Below are positions 38,978 through 49,134 of a stretch of 64,000 nt of DNA, piece by piece. Each line of letters opens with the position of its first letter. Position 1 is the first letter of the stretch. The translations under genes were made by a program, and so were the position numbers. The notes under the pieces were generated by a model that saw only the letters and a list, made by a program, of their open reading frames with translations, was not told the origin of the DNA and made no database searches. Origin of the DNA: Gammaproteobacteria bacterium (lineage in GTDB: Bacteria; Pseudomonadota; Gammaproteobacteria; Coxiellales; Coxiellaceae); contig JAPLRF010000030.1 of the NCBI GenBank assembly GCA_026399315.1, positions 121,270 through 185,269 on the forward strand, in the 5' to 3' direction.

Positions 38978-39430
38978 TCAGCCGGCGTAGAAAAAATACG
39001 GCACTGGGAGCGGGTAATTCGGTCGAACCATCACTTTTTTTGTCATCACATTAAGATAATAAGCATGGTCACCACCAGTAGCACCTTCTGTTTTAATAGA
39101 AAAAAATCCAGGCGCCTGATATGAGTCGCCCATATGGCTATTGATAATACAATAATCTTCTGGGGCAACCGAGATGGGCTGATACGTTAATTCCACCTTA
39201 GAACCGCTAATAAATGAACCAGTACATGCGCCGTTAGTGCTAAAAATATAATTTTGAAAAACATCTGGAGCTGAGTTTGAATTTAAAATCAACTTTTCAC
39301 CAGGATTGATGCTTACCCACAGCCCTGAATAACCTTGAAAATCATTATTATGTATCTGAATAGTGGTGCTTGCCATTGCAATGGATGAAAAACAAGACAA
39401 TGTTGCCGCTAAGAAAAAAGCTTTTTTCAT
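38978..39430 (-). CDS. Small secreted protein inserted between nuoC and nuoD
   Basis: 150-residue protein with a clear Sec signal peptide, MKKAFFLAATLSCFSSIAMA (cleavage after Ala20). The ATG at 39430 is chosen for this; the longer ORF start lacks sense. The mature part (STTIQIHNNDFQGY onward) is beta-rich, with three cysteines, two of which (CTGSF and DYCIINS) could pair. I recognise no family. It shares the operon direction but has its own 110-base upstream region with a 24-base AT palindrome. It resembles the protein at 58409-58891 in size and layout only. Confidence 0.65.
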   Translation of the reverse strand: MKKAFFLAATLSCFSSIAMASTTIQIHNNDFQGYSGLWVSINPGEKLILNSNSAPDVFQNYIFSTNGACTGSFISGSKVELTYQPISVAPEDYCIINSHMGDSYQAPGFFSIKTEGATGGDHAYYLNVMTKKVMVRPNYPLPVPYFFYAG

Positions 39431-39501
39431 ACTATAGATCTCCGATTTAACATAGTGAGTTCGCAAATGATGTTAACAAGAGTATAGCGATAAATGCTTA
39501 A

Positions 39502-39525
39502 AAAAATATTAAATTTAATATTTTT
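39502..39525. repeat. 24-base perfect AT palindrome
   Basis: AAAAATATTAAA followed by TTTAATATTTTT, centred on AAATTT, in the gap between nuoC and the secreted-protein gene. As a hairpin followed by U it could terminate nuoC transcription; as DNA it could be a regulator site for the secreted-protein gene. Confidence 0.5.
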
Positions 39526-39539
39526 ATGTGGAATGGATT

Positions 39540-40184
39540 CTATAAATACCGATTATCATCTCGAATGACTTTTGGCACCAAGGTGCGGTCTTCGATGCTG
39601 ACAGGTTCATACACGCAACGCTGCAATTTAGCATCATAACGCATTTCGACTTCGCCAATGAGCGGGAAATCTTTTCTGAAAGGATGACCTTTAAAACCAT
39701 AATCGGTTAATATTCGGCGTAAATCAGGATGGCCTTCGTAAACAATACCAAATAAATCATAGGATTCACGTTCGAACCAATCAGCGGATTTCCAAATATC
39801 AATCACAGATGGCACAAGTGGCTCAGCCTCTAAATATACTTTTATTCTAATGCGTTGATTTAAGGAAACTGATAATAAATGATAGACAGAAGCAAAGCGC
39901 GGTTTATCCCAGGCAATCACGCGTTCGCCTTTTTCGCTCACGCCACGGCTAAATCCAGCGTCCGTTGTGTCGTGTGTGCGCCAATACGAGATACCATAAT
40001 CAGAATAATCTACCCCGCACACGTCAATTAATGTGTCAAATTGAAAGTGATGGTCATCGCGGAGTTTTTTGCAAACGGATAGTAATTTTTCAGGCGATAA
40101 TTCAATTGTGACGCAATCGAGTTCGATGACGGAGATAATGTCATCAGGAAAATGCGTGTTAATTTGATCCAATAGTGTTGTCAT
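39540..40184 (-). CDS. nuoC: NADH-quinone oxidoreductase subunit C
   Basis: 30-kDa-type peripheral-arm subunit of complex I, 214 residues. The family signature [43 protein letters not shown] is complete over residues 130-175 or so, given here only by its ends: SADWFERES and HPFRKDFPL. Its ATG overlaps the nuoB stop by four bases, indicating coupling. Confidence 0.97.
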   Translation of the reverse strand: MTTLLDQINTHFPDDIISVIELDCVTIELSPEKLLSVCKKLRDDHHFQFDTLIDVCGVDYSDYGISYWRTHDTTDAGFSRGVSEKGERVIAWDKPRFASVYHLLSVSLNQRIRIKVYLEAEPLVPSVIDIWKSADWFERESYDLFGIVYEGHPDLRRILTDYGFKGHPFRKDFPLIGEVEMRYDAKLQRCVYEPVSIEDRTLVPKVIRDDNRYL

Positions 40185-40681
40185 GCGCGTACTCCCGATG
40201 CGGTACGGCGAATTATTTTCTTACGATTAATTTTATTTTGCAATTGAATAATGCCATACAGCAAAGCTTCCGCTGTTGGCGGACAACCCGGAACATAAAC
40301 ATCCACCGGTACAATGCGATCACAACCACGCACAACAGAATAAGAATAATGATAATAACCGCCGCCATTCGCACAAGAACCCATTGAAATAACCCATTTA
40401 GGTTCCGCCATTTGGTCGTATACTTTGCGCAAGGCAGGCGCCATTTTGTTGCATAATGTGCCGGCCACAATCATCACATCTGATTGACGTGGGCTTGGAC
40501 GAAAAATTAAGCCAAAGCGATCGATATCGTAACGCGACGCAGCACATTGCATCATTTCAACAGCACAACAGGCGAGACCAAATGTCATCGGCCACATTGA
40601 GCCTGAACGCGCCCAATTGGTGAGGTCGTCAAATTTGGCGAGCAAAAAGCCGTCTTTTTTTAGCATAGTGTCTAGTGACAT
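40181..40681 (-). CDS. nuoB: NADH-quinone oxidoreductase subunit B
   Basis: Carries the terminal N2 [4Fe-4S] cluster next to the quinone site. The four ligands are in [11 protein letters not shown] (tandem cysteines), [10 protein letters not shown] and VPGCPPTAE. 166 residues. It is preceded by nuoA across an 87-base gap filled with GATC-rich repeat sequence and overlaps nuoC. Confidence 0.98.
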   Translation of the reverse strand: MSLDTMLKKDGFLLAKFDDLTNWARSGSMWPMTFGLACCAVEMMQCAASRYDIDRFGLIFRPSPRQSDVMIVAGTLCNKMAPALRKVYDQMAEPKWVISMGSCANGGGYYHYSYSVVRGCDRIVPVDVYVPGCPPTAEALLYGIIQLQNKINRKKIIRRTASGVRA

Positions 40682-40690
40682 AAAAACACC

Positions 40691-40765
40691 TAAGTTTGGA
40701 ATCAGGATCAGGAATCGAATCAGTAGGTACTACTACAGATCACCGATCTCTGATCACCGATCGCC
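40691..40765. repeat. GATC-rich repeat between nuoA and nuoB
   Basis: Contains GGAATCAGGATCAGGAATCG and CAGATCACCGATCTCTGATC with ACCGATCGCCG. Member of the repeat family also seen at 10621 and 44609. Confidence 0.55.
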
Positions 40766-40768
40766 GTT

Positions 40769-41125
40769 CTATTCCCATTCCAATGCGCCCTTGCGCCATT
40801 CGTAAATAAATCCAATAATCAATATAGCTAAAAAAACCATCATTGACCCAAATGCAGGCCAACCCACCTTGCGCAAAATCATTGCCCACGGAAATAAAAA
40901 CGCAGTTTCTAGGTCGAAAATAATAAATAAAATCGCCACCAAATAAAACCGCACATCAAATGGCATACGCGCATCTTCAAGTGCATCAAATCCGCATTCA
41001 TAAGGTGAATTTTTTGCTTCGTTGGGTTTGCGTGGACCTAATATAAACCCCAAAGCAACAGGCAATAAACCGATAAGAATGCCAACGGCAATAAAGACTA
41101 AAATTGGAAAATAGTTTGATAGCAT
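40769..41125 (-). CDS. nuoA: NADH-quinone oxidoreductase subunit A
   Basis: Three-helix membrane subunit, 118 residues, first gene of the nuo operon. Family blocks are [42 protein letters not shown], given by its landmarks [16 protein letters not shown] and [10 protein letters not shown]. Start is ATG at 41125. It lies 74 bases after tRNA-Leu, and no distinct promoter is obvious, so it may be transcribed with the tRNA and secG. Confidence 0.97.
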   Translation of the reverse strand: MLSNYFPILVFIAVGILIGLLPVALGFILGPRKPNEAKNSPYECGFDALEDARMPFDVRFYLVAILFIIFDLETAFLFPWAMILRKVGWPAFGSMMVFLAILIIGFIYEWRKGALEWE

Positions 41126-41198
41126 ATTTTTGTCGCTTTATAAATAACGCCTAAGCAAAGTATATCGTAAAATTTATTGTACATGTTCCTAAATTATA

Positions 41199-41280
41199 TA
41201 CCAACGGACGGACTCGAACCGTCACGGCTTGCGCCACAGCCACCTCAAGGCTGCGTGTCTACCAATTCCACCACGTCGGC
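41199..41280 (-). tRNA. tRNA-Leu (GAG)
   Basis: About 82 nt including the discriminator A but no encoded CCA. Acceptor GCCGACG pairs with CGTTGGT through G-U wobbles; anticodon stem CAGCC/GGCTG with loop TTGAGGT gives GAG; a long variable arm (TGTGGCGCAAGCCGTG region) and T-loop TTCGAGT follow. Located between secG and nuoA, as in related genomes. Confidence 0.93.
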
Positions 41281-41355
41281 AATTTTGTGGGTCTGGCATC
41301 GGAGACCAGGGATCAGTAAAAAAATTACCAACGCCTAATTTCAGATTCCCGAATA

Positions 41356-41715
41356 CTATTTCTTAGTTTCTGGCGCAAACATCAAGCCTGCGTCACTGTT
41401 ACTGTTTGTCACTGGCGCTGTGTTTATTTTTGCGGGTTGCGCGGTGAGCGCAGCTGGCAATGCCATCGCCTGTGTTTTATGCGCATTATGGGCCGCTAAA
41501 AAACTCAAGGTCAAGCTGGTCGTAAAAAAAATCGCCGCAGAAATTGTCGTTACCTTCATCAAAAAAGGTAAAGCACCGACGCTACCAAACATTGTGTTGG
41601 ATGAACCACTGCCAAACGAAGCGCCCACATCCGCACCGCGACCGTGCTGCATTAACACCAAGGCAATAATCGATAATGCCGCTAAAACATGGATAATTAA
41701 AATGAATGATTGCAT
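41356..41715 (-). CDS. secG: Preprotein translocase subunit SecG
   Basis: Accessory subunit of the SecYEG channel. From ATG 41715 (MQSFILIIHVLAALSIIALVLMQHGRGADVG) it has 119 residues with two membrane helices flanking the conserved QHGRGADVGASFGSGSSNTMFGS loop, whose landmarks are QHGRGADVG and NTMFGS. The C-terminus is Ala/Pro-rich. The ORF's first 11 codons (MRFLQIFTELF) are less family-like. It follows tpiA and precedes tRNA-Leu. Confidence 0.95.
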   Translation of the reverse strand: MQSFILIIHVLAALSIIALVLMQHGRGADVGASFGSGSSNTMFGSVGALPFLMKVTTISAAIFFTTSLTLSFLAAHNAHKTQAMALPAALTAQPAKINTAPVTNSNSDAGLMFAPETKK

Positions 41716-41741
41716 AAATAATTCCGTAAAAATTTGTAAAA

Positions 41742-41770
41742 AACGCACTTACTTCATGCGTGCTTCTGAA
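41742..41770. repeat. CGCACTTAC...GCTTCTGA repeat, degenerate copy
   Basis: ACGCACTTACTTCATGCGTG then CTTCTGAACTT, between secG and tpiA; related to the copies at 22088 and 49438. Confidence 0.45.
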
Positions 41771-41772
41771 CT

Positions 41773-42525
41773 TTACTTCGCTTGACTTCCAATCGCTAGA
41801 AAGTCCTCTGCCTTTAATGAAGCGCCACCAACCAATGCGCCATCAATATCGGGCATTGAAAATAATGCTTTTGCATTATCTGGCTTAACACTACCGCCGT
41901 ATAATACACGGGTTGATTGCGCTAACACAGGATCAATAGACTGTAATCGCGCTCTTATTTGCCCATGGACTGCTTGCGCCATCTCTGGCGTGGCCGTTTT
42001 TCCTGTACCGATCGCCCAAACCGGTTCATAAGCAATCACCATTTCCGTAAAAGCGCTGCAATTATCTTTTAATAGCGACACAACTTCAAGTTGTTCCTGC
42101 ACAACCTTGAAAGTACAGTCTGCTTCACGTTCTGCTAAGGTCTCCCCCACACACAAAACCGGGATTAGCCCTGCTTTGAATGCCGCTTCGCATTTCCGAT
42201 AAATTTGTTGATTGGTCTCGTGAAAAATGTGACGGCGCTCGGAATGCCCGATAATAACGTAGCGGCATTGCAAATCTTTTAACATGGACGCTGAAATTTC
42301 GCCAGTATATGCACCATCGGCATATTCCGAACAGTTTTGTGCACCAAAATAGATATTACTGGAAGATAATATAGACGCGCATTGAAACAGATGCACAAAT
42401 GGCGGAAACACAGCCAATTCAGCTTCTACTGAGTTTGAACCAGCAGCAATTTCCCGCAATAAAATTTCAGCACTGTTTTGCGTGCCATGCATTTTCCAAT
42501 TGCCTGCGATGAGTAATCGACGCAT
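41773..42525 (-). CDS. tpiA: Triosephosphate isomerase
   Basis: Interconverts dihydroxyacetone phosphate and glyceraldehyde 3-phosphate in glycolysis and gluconeogenesis. 250 residues, (beta/alpha)8 barrel. Catalytic residues are visible: Lys in AGNWKMHG, His in VIIGHSERR, Glu in VIAYEPVWAIGTGKTA, followed by the phosphate-binding VLYGGSVKPDN and GALVGGASL. Start MRRLLIAGNWKM at 42525. Followed by secG, a conserved pairing. Confidence 0.98.
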   Translation of the reverse strand: MRRLLIAGNWKMHGTQNSAEILLREIAAGSNSVEAELAVFPPFVHLFQCASILSSSNIYFGAQNCSEYADGAYTGEISASMLKDLQCRYVIIGHSERRHIFHETNQQIYRKCEAAFKAGLIPVLCVGETLAEREADCTFKVVQEQLEVVSLLKDNCSAFTEMVIAYEPVWAIGTGKTATPEMAQAVHGQIRARLQSIDPVLAQSTRVLYGGSVKPDNAKALFSMPDIDGALVGGASLKAEDFLAIGSQAK

Positions 42526-42698
42526 ACAGAATTCCTATGATAAAAACAGAAGCCGACTGTTAGCGTCAGCGCTTTTAATCGAAGCAAAAAAATGTGCCAT
42601 GACACCTTCTGCCGCATCGTTGAAAATTACAAACGTACATCACACCCTGAGTTTGACTCATTCAATCAAATGTTGCCACAAGGAAAGGTATGAAAAAA

Positions 42699-44270
42699 TT
42701 ACGCCTTCTTCACCACAATATGCGAGCCGGTCATAACACTGGTAATAAAGCTATGCTGCAACAATTTACCCCACACGCCTGAAAACGCAACACTTAATTT
42801 TTGTTTTTTCGCTGCGTCCGCTTGTGCTGCATTCGCTATTTTCACTTGATTAACAGTAATCACAGCGTAATCATTTTTATTGATCAAAACCGCTTGAGGG
42901 TTTTTCGGCGGGATAGAAAAAGCGGTTGTCATGATGGCAATAGGCGTTGTCGATTTTTCGCTGAATGGCATCAAAGCCACTGCATGCCATTGCAATTTAT
43001 TTTGTGCGGCAACTGTTGCTGGATTCACACCAGTCGATAATTTTTTCTGAACACGATAAGCCAACAATCCCGCTTGCGCACTCGCTTGCTTTTCTGACAA
43101 TATCGTTCTAATTTTCGCACTTTCTGTTGCTAGCGGAATCGCTTGCGCTGGCACTTTTTTCAGAATACGTAAAACAATCTGCTGACCTTTTCCAAGATCA
43201 ATGACATTACTATTATTGTTGGATTGAAAAACAGAATCAGAAAACACCGCAGCCAAGACAGCTGGATTTGCAAAAACGCCGGTTTTTGCGCCTGATTTTG
43301 TCATCATCGGGCTCATTTGGACGGGTAAATTCAATGTTTTTGCCGCAGCCGTTAATGAATTAGGATTGGTATAGGTTAAATCTGCCAATACACTGCTTTT
43401 TTTCGTTAGGATTTCATTTACTTTTTGATGTTTTAGTAAAGCCATTACTTTATTTTTCACGGAAGCAAATGATTGTTTCGAGTTGCTTGCCAAATGTGAT
43501 TCAAAATACGATTTTGCTTCAGCCTCAGTGACTGTCACATTTTTTTCAATATCGGCAGGCGCTAACTCTAAATAGGCCACGCTGACGGTTGCTGGTGTTT
43601 GATACTCGGTTTGATGCGCGTCGTAATAACTTTTAATATCAGCATCCGTAATTTTTATTTTGGATATAAATGATTGAGCGGGAATAATAAAATAGCCAAA
43701 TGCCCGTTGTTGATGCTGTAATGCATAAATATTGTCAACTTCAGAAGGCAGCGCGAATGCGCTACCGACAACAGCACCCATTACTTGATTCGTTGTCCAC
43801 TGGGATTGAATATGCTGAAAAAATTGTGCTGGTGTTAAATTTGCTTGATACAACATTTGCATGAATTTTTCTTGAGAAAATTTTCCATTGTCTTGGAATT
43901 GTGGTGCTTGCCCCACGACAGATTCAACTTGCGTTAACCCCACTCGAAAACCTTCATTCGTAAAAGTAGTGATTAATGCGGTTTGTGTGATAAGCGATTG
44001 TAGCGCGTACGATTTGAGTTGCTGCGTCATTTGATCATCTAAAGGGCGACCTTTTGACTCGGCTAGAACTTGTTTTTGTATTTCGGAAAATGCGTTATTG
44101 ACTTGCGCATTAGTGACTTCAACGGAATTGACTGTGGCCGCTGTGTTTTGATCGCCTGAGCCTTGTTGAAAATAAGACTCAATACCCCAAAGCATAAAAG
44201 CGCCAGCTACAAGCGCGATAATCACACCTGCGATCCATCCTGTAATTTTGTCCCTAATCTTTTGAAGCAT
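42699..44270 (-). CDS. ppiD: PpiD/SurA-like periplasmic chaperone lacking the parvulin domain
   Basis: Inner-membrane-anchored periplasmic folding factor. Start MLQKIRDKITGWIAGVI (ATG 44270); the longer ORF reads through tRNA-Asp and is spurious. One N-terminal helix (residues 12-33), then the SurA_N-type chaperone part (NSVEVTNAQVNNAFSEIQKQ, DNGKFSQEKFMQMLYQ, TPAQFFQHIQSQ). In PpiD a parvulin prolyl isomerase domain should come next. Here VTEAEAKSYFESHLA (near 255) passes directly to ASVKNKVMALLKHQKVNEIL, the segment that normally follows that domain, so about 90 residues including the GGDLGW-type motif are missing. Total length is 523 rather than about 620. Chaperone function is likely kept; isomerase activity is not expected. 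Confidence 0.85.
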   Translation of the reverse strand: MLQKIRDKITGWIAGVIIALVAGAFMLWGIESYFQQGSGDQNTAATVNSVEVTNAQVNNAFSEIQKQVLAESKGRPLDDQMTQQLKSYALQSLITQTALITTFTNEGFRVGLTQVESVVGQAPQFQDNGKFSQEKFMQMLYQANLTPAQFFQHIQSQWTTNQVMGAVVGSAFALPSEVDNIYALQHQQRAFGYFIIPAQSFISKIKITDADIKSYYDAHQTEYQTPATVSVAYLELAPADIEKNVTVTEAEAKSYFESHLASNSKQSFASVKNKVMALLKHQKVNEILTKKSSVLADLTYTNPNSLTAAAKTLNLPVQMSPMMTKSGAKTGVFANPAVLAAVFSDSVFQSNNNSNVIDLGKGQQIVLRILKKVPAQAIPLATESAKIRTILSEKQASAQAGLLAYRVQKKLSTGVNPATVAAQNKLQWHAVALMPFSEKSTTPIAIMTTAFSIPPKNPQAVLINKNDYAVITVNQVKIANAAQADAAKKQKLSVAFSGVWGKLLQHSFITSVMTGSHIVVKKA

Positions 44271-44289
44271 GACATTTATCCGATAAAAA

Positions 44290-44366
44290 TGGCGGAGCGG
44301 ACGGGACTCGAACCCGCGACCCCCAGCGTGACAGGCCGGTATTCTAACCAGCTGAACTACCGCTCC
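44290..44366 (-). tRNA. tRNA-Asp (GUC)
   Basis: 77 nt with encoded CCA. Acceptor GGAGCGG/CCGCTCC, anticodon stem CCGGC with loop CTGTCAC giving GUC, T-loop TTCGAGT. Directly upstream of ppiD and 17 bases after tRNA-Val. Confidence 0.96.
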
Positions 44367-44383
44367 ACACACATGTCAAAGTT

Positions 44384-44459
44384 TGGTGGGTGTTGAGGGA
44401 TTCGAACCCACGACATTCGCCTTGTAAGGGCGACGCTCTACCAACTGAGCTAAACACCC
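44384..44459 (-). tRNA. tRNA-Val (UAC)
   Basis: 76 nt with encoded CCA. Acceptor GGGTGTT/AACACCC, D-arm AGCTCAGTTGGTAGAGC, anticodon loop CTTACAA giving UAC, T-loop TTCGAAT. Cotranscribed with tRNA-Asp. Confidence 0.96.
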
Positions 44460-44608
44460 TAAAATACATTTATTTTCAGCCAGTCTTGAAGTTTTCATTC
44501 AAGCCTGCCAAAACTAAACGTCTTTATTTCGTATCTCTTCGACGCCGATATACTACCTAATATTCAGAAAGATGCAACGAATAATTACAAGAAAATTATT
44601 TCATTGAA

Positions 44609-44660
44609 AATCCGGGATCAGCGCTAATAACCAATCCCCGATAACCGATCCCTGATACCA
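44609..44660. repeat. GATC-rich repeat downstream of HU
   Basis: CCGGGATCAGCGCTAATAAC then CAATCCCCGATAACCGATCC and CTGATACC. Same family as 10621-10680; it fills the 3' flank of the HU gene. Confidence 0.55.
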
Positions 44661-44661
44661 C

Positions 44662-44943
44662 TTACTCATTAACATTCACAGCATCTTTCAAACGTTTACC
44701 TGCTTTGAATCGCGCTGTTGTTGCCGCTGGAATTTTCATTTCTTCACCAGTACGTGGATTACGGCCTGTTCTTGCAGCGCGTTTGCCTGTTTCAAAAGAA
44801 CCAAAGTTCAAAATAGCCACTTTTCCGCCATCAGCCAATGTTGTTGTTACTGCATCCACAAATGAGTTTAAAGCTGTTTCCGCAGCAGATTTTGAAATAT
44901 CCGCAGCTGACGCCATCATTTCGATTAAATCTTGTTTGTTCAT
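44662..44943 (-). CDS. hup: DNA-binding protein HU
   Basis: Nucleoid-associated, DNA-bending protein, 93 residues. MNKQDLIEMMASAADISKSAAETALNSF forms the helical dimerisation part (given by MNKQDLIEMM and AAETALNSF); GKVAILNFGSFETGKRAARTGRNPRTGE is the DNA-binding arm, with the signature FGSFE and RNPRTG. The C-terminus has a short extension (DAVNVNE) beyond the typical 90 residues. Most similar in layout to HupB. Start is ATG 44943. Confidence 0.95.
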   Translation of the reverse strand: MNKQDLIEMMASAADISKSAAETALNSFVDAVTTTLADGGKVAILNFGSFETGKRAARTGRNPRTGEEMKIPAATTARFKAGKRLKDAVNVNE

Positions 44944-45063
44944 AGATTACCCCTTGATTAATTACCCGTTAACGAAAAAAAGAACATGAGAAGCGAATTT
45001 TATAACAATTGCACAAGCACCCTGTCAAGGAAACTCGCTCAAAACCCTCAAAAAATCCGACAC

Positions 45064-46482
45064 TTATTCACTTGACACGCCGCCTAAAGTAAGCGCATCG
45101 ACTTTTAAAGTGGGTTGTCCCACTCCTACAGGAACAGTTTGCCCCGCTTTACCGCAATTACCAATGCCCGAATCTAACTTCAAATCATTCCCGACCATTG
45201 AAATTTTTTGCAGCACTTCATGCCCGCTACCAATCAAGGTTGCGCCTTTAATAGGTTGCGTTATTTTTCCATTCTTAATTAAATAAGCTTCACTCGCGGT
45301 AAATACAAATTTACCCGAGGTAATATCCACTTGTCCGCCTGAAAAATCCGCCGCGTAAATACCATTTTCAACTGAGGCAATAATTTCTTCAGGGGTGCTT
45401 TGGCCTGGCAATAAATAAGTGTTGGTCATGCGCGGCACTGGCAAACTGGAATAGGATTCACGGCGACCATTGCCTGTTGATTTCGTTCCCATCAACCGCG
45501 CGTTCATCGTGTCTTGCATGTAATTTTTCAAAATGCCGTTTTCAATTAAGACGGTTTTTTGAGAAGGTGTTCCTTCATCATCCACGCTGAGCGAACCACG
45601 ACGACCATAAATCGTGCCATCGTCAACAACCGTGCATAACGATGACGCTACTTTTTCGCCCATTTTCCCGCTAAATACAGATGTTTTTTTGCGATTAAAA
45701 TCACCTTCCAATCCGTGTCCTACCGCCTCATGAAATAGAACAGCCGGCCAACCCGGCCCTAACACAACCGGAAACGTACCTGCGGGTGCTGCAATGGCTT
45801 CTAAGTTACGCAGTGCTTGCGAGACAGCGCGTTTCACTTGCGCCACTGCCGCGTCTTCTGTCATTAATAAATCATAACCGCCGCGCCCACCACAACCCGC
45901 ACTCGCCTGTTCAAAGCGCCCATTGGATTCAACCACAATGCGCACAGAAAAATGCACAAGCGGCCGCACATCAGAAGACAAATGCCCTTGTGTGTTTAAC
46001 ACCATCATCACATCATGCGAAGCAGATAAACTGAGCATCACTTGTTTTACGCGCGAATCAGATTTTCGCGCCAAATCATCTAGTTCTTTTAGAAAAAATA
46101 CTTTCTCTGGATCGGTGATCGTCGTTAAGGGATTAATCACAGGATACAATTGCGGCACAATGATTTTAGAACGCGATGTAATTAATTGATTCCCAGCGGA
46201 ATGCACAATACTGCGCGCTGATTTTGCTGCATCTAAAATAGCCGGCAATTCAATTTGGTCTGCATAGGCAAAACCTGTTTTTTCGCCACTGATCACACGC
46301 AATCCAAAACCGCGATCAATGCTAAAGCCCCCTTCTTTTACGATAGAATCTTCAAGTGACCAGCTTTCTTCCTGTGATTGCTGTAAATATAAATCAGCGA
46401 AATCGATATTCGGTCCGAATGCTTTTCCCAATGCAGATTCTAATTGTGTTTCATCAATCGATAACCAATCTTTTATCATCAT
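45064..46482 (-). CDS. tldD: Metalloprotease TldD
   Basis: Zinc protease subunit acting with TldE/PmbA on peptides such as microcin precursors and CcdA. 472 residues. The zinc motif is in [14 protein letters not shown] (HExxxH, near residue 245), with [19 protein letters not shown] and the C-terminal [21 protein letters not shown] (landmarks CGKAGQ and VGVGQPTL) supplying further family motifs. Start [10 protein letters not shown] at 46482; the second Met is equally possible. PmbA is not in this window. Confidence 0.96.
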   Translation of the reverse strand: MMIKDWLSIDETQLESALGKAFGPNIDFADLYLQQSQEESWSLEDSIVKEGGFSIDRGFGLRVISGEKTGFAYADQIELPAILDAAKSARSIVHSAGNQLITSRSKIIVPQLYPVINPLTTITDPEKVFFLKELDDLARKSDSRVKQVMLSLSASHDVMMVLNTQGHLSSDVRPLVHFSVRIVVESNGRFEQASAGCGGRGGYDLLMTEDAAVAQVKRAVSQALRNLEAIAAPAGTFPVVLGPGWPAVLFHEAVGHGLEGDFNRKKTSVFSGKMGEKVASSLCTVVDDGTIYGRRGSLSVDDEGTPSQKTVLIENGILKNYMQDTMNARLMGTKSTGNGRRESYSSLPVPRMTNTYLLPGQSTPEEIIASVENGIYAADFSGGQVDITSGKFVFTASEAYLIKNGKITQPIKGATLIGSGHEVLQKISMVGNDLKLDSGIGNCGKAGQTVPVGVGQPTLKVDALTLGGVSSE

Positions 46483-46519
46483 ATTTCACCTAGAAAAAAT
46501 AAATAACTGTTCAGCATTT

Positions 46520-47011
46520 TTAATGAATAAAAACCCGGGGCTGAAATTTATCGAGAATTAAAAACAACCAGGGCCAAATAAGGGCAGTGGTCAATGCAGA
46601 TAAAGAATGTAATGCGATATGCGTTCCGTGACCGACGAAACCCAAAATAAAACCTTCTAGCGCAATATTAAAAAAAGAGAAAATAAGAATAAGAACAGCC
46701 TGTTGTAACAAGGCAAAATGCGCAATATAACTGTAAATTTTTAAGATAATATAAATCAGTAAAACAAATATAATCGCCTGCTCGCCTAAAGGCGTACCGG
46801 TAATTAAATCCATTAAAATACCAATAAACCATGCCAATGCAACACCACAATTTGAGGGTAATGTGATAACCCAAAATAATAAAATTGCAAACACCCATTG
46901 CGGCCGAATCCAAATTGCCCAATGCGGCAATGGCATAATAGTTAAAAAAATGCCGATCACAAATGACAAGGCAATGAGAAAATAGTTAATGTCTCTCGTT
47001 GATCGTAACAT
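46520..47011 (-). CDS. mreD: Rod shape-determining protein MreD
   Basis: Membrane component of the elongasome, 163 residues with five hydrophobic helices. RPQWVFAILLFWVITLPSNCGVALAWFIGILMDLITGTPLGEQA contains the family pattern (landmarks RPQWV and GILMDLITGTPLG). Start is ATG 47011, one base after the mreC stop, so coupling with mreC is likely. Last gene of mreBCD. Confidence 0.93.
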   Translation of the reverse strand: MLRSTRDINYFLIALSFVIGIFLTIMPLPHWAIWIRPQWVFAILLFWVITLPSNCGVALAWFIGILMDLITGTPLGEQAIIFVLLIYIILKIYSYIAHFALLQQAVLILIFSFFNIALEGFILGFVGHGTHIALHSLSALTTALIWPWLFLILDKFQPRVFIH

Positions 47012-47012
47012 T

Positions 47013-47942
47013 TTATTTTTTTACGCTCGCTGACGTTTTGGGCTTTGTGACGGTTTTGCTCACACTCTCACTGCTGTGCTGATTCGATGTTAGTTCCTGT
47101 TGAATCGCATCTGATAATTTCTTTTCATCTGGCCACGCTAACAACACTTGTTCCGTTTGATTTAAATGCGCTGTGGGAGACAATACTATTTCAGTTTCAA
47201 GATTGTTGATTTGTGTAATTTTTTTCACAATCCCCACTGGATATCCCAAGGGGTAACACAATCCTAAGCCTGACGTAACAAACAAATCGCCTAGCTGAAT
47301 ATCAGCTTCATTCGGTGCATTTCGCAATTTAAGATGACCTGAACTTCCCATGCCCACTGCAATCGCTCGCATACCCGTACGATAATCCACCACCGGGACA
47401 GCCGATCGCCGATCAGTAATTAACTGCACTCTGCTTGTTAACGAGCCGACGCCGATAATTTGTCCCATTACACCAAATGCATCCAGGACAGGCTGTCCTT
47501 CATAGACATTGTCATTTGATCCTTTGTTCAACACCACTTGCTGTAAATTGGGGTCGAGCTCAACAGCCAGCAAACGTGCGACAACGACGCGCCCAGAGAC
47601 CTGAGGGGTAGATTGCAATAATTGCCGTAACTGTGCATTTTCCTGCTCAAGAGACAATAATTTCTGCAAGCGCGACTGCAATAAAATTTCACGCATATGC
47701 AATTTTTCATTTTCGCCCAACAAATGATTCTGAGATGTAATGCTGGCATTTATCCAATGCACAAAATTAATAGGAGAATCAACCATCCACTGAAAGGGAT
47801 AAGAAACCGCTGAAGCAACACGATTACGAAAGGCGTGAAAAGGAACGGAGCGCTGATCAAAGAAAATCAGCGCAATCGACACTATCAATAAGATTAATGC
47901 CCGTAATCCGGGACCAGCATTTTGATAAAATAGTGGTTTGAT
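47013..47942 (-). CDS. mreC: Rod shape-determining protein MreC (probable AUC start)
   Basis: Periplasmic scaffold of the cell-elongation complex, anchored by one N-terminal helix. From a canonical TTG (47888) the protein would begin inside its membrane helix. In-frame sequence continues upstream as IKPLFYQNAGPGLRALIL, matching the normal MKPLF...-type MreC N-terminus, up to the mreB stop; no ATG, GTG or TTG occurs there. The codon where Met is expected is ATC (47942-47940), with AGAGG six bases upstream. I therefore propose an AUC start, giving 310 residues. The rest is standard: coiled coil near 70-110 (LGENEKLHMREILLQSRLQK), then two beta-barrel domains. The Ser/Thr/Lys-rich tail is variable. 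Confidence 0.8.
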   Translation of the reverse strand: MKPLFYQNAGPGLRALILLIVSIALIFFDQRSVPFHAFRNRVASAVSYPFQWMVDSPINFVHWINASITSQNHLLGENEKLHMREILLQSRLQKLLSLEQENAQLRQLLQSTPQVSGRVVVARLLAVELDPNLQQVVLNKGSNDNVYEGQPVLDAFGVMGQIIGVGSLTSRVQLITDRRSAVPVVDYRTGMRAIAVGMGSSGHLKLRNAPNEADIQLGDLFVTSGLGLCYPLGYPVGIVKKITQINNLETEIVLSPTAHLNQTEQVLLAWPDEKKLSDAIQQELTSNQHSSESVSKTVTKPKTSASVKK

Positions 47943-47951
47943 AAAATGCCT

Positions 47952-49022
<1,071 letters not shown>

Positions 49023-49099
49023 TTAACCAAGATTGATAAATTTAACTGAAATCCCGCCTGAAGTCGAGAATGGATTGTGGAAAATTTTCTAAAAATCCG

Positions 49100-49105
49100 T
49101 ATAAT
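49100..49105 (+). promoter_or_regulatory. -10 box of the gatCAB promoter
   Basis: TATAAT at 49100-49105, 30 bases before the gatC ATG; TTGTGG at 49075-49080 is a possible -35 with a long 19-base spacer. GGAG lies seven bases before the start codon. Confidence 0.5.
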
Positions 49106-49134
49106 CACACGATTAATTCCAGACGGAGAAAACC

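Noticed and set aside
42699..44372. Longer PpiD reading frame starting in the tRNA-Asp gene
   Set aside because: The first 34 codons are translation of the tRNA; MLQKIRDKITGW at 44270 is the family-like start.
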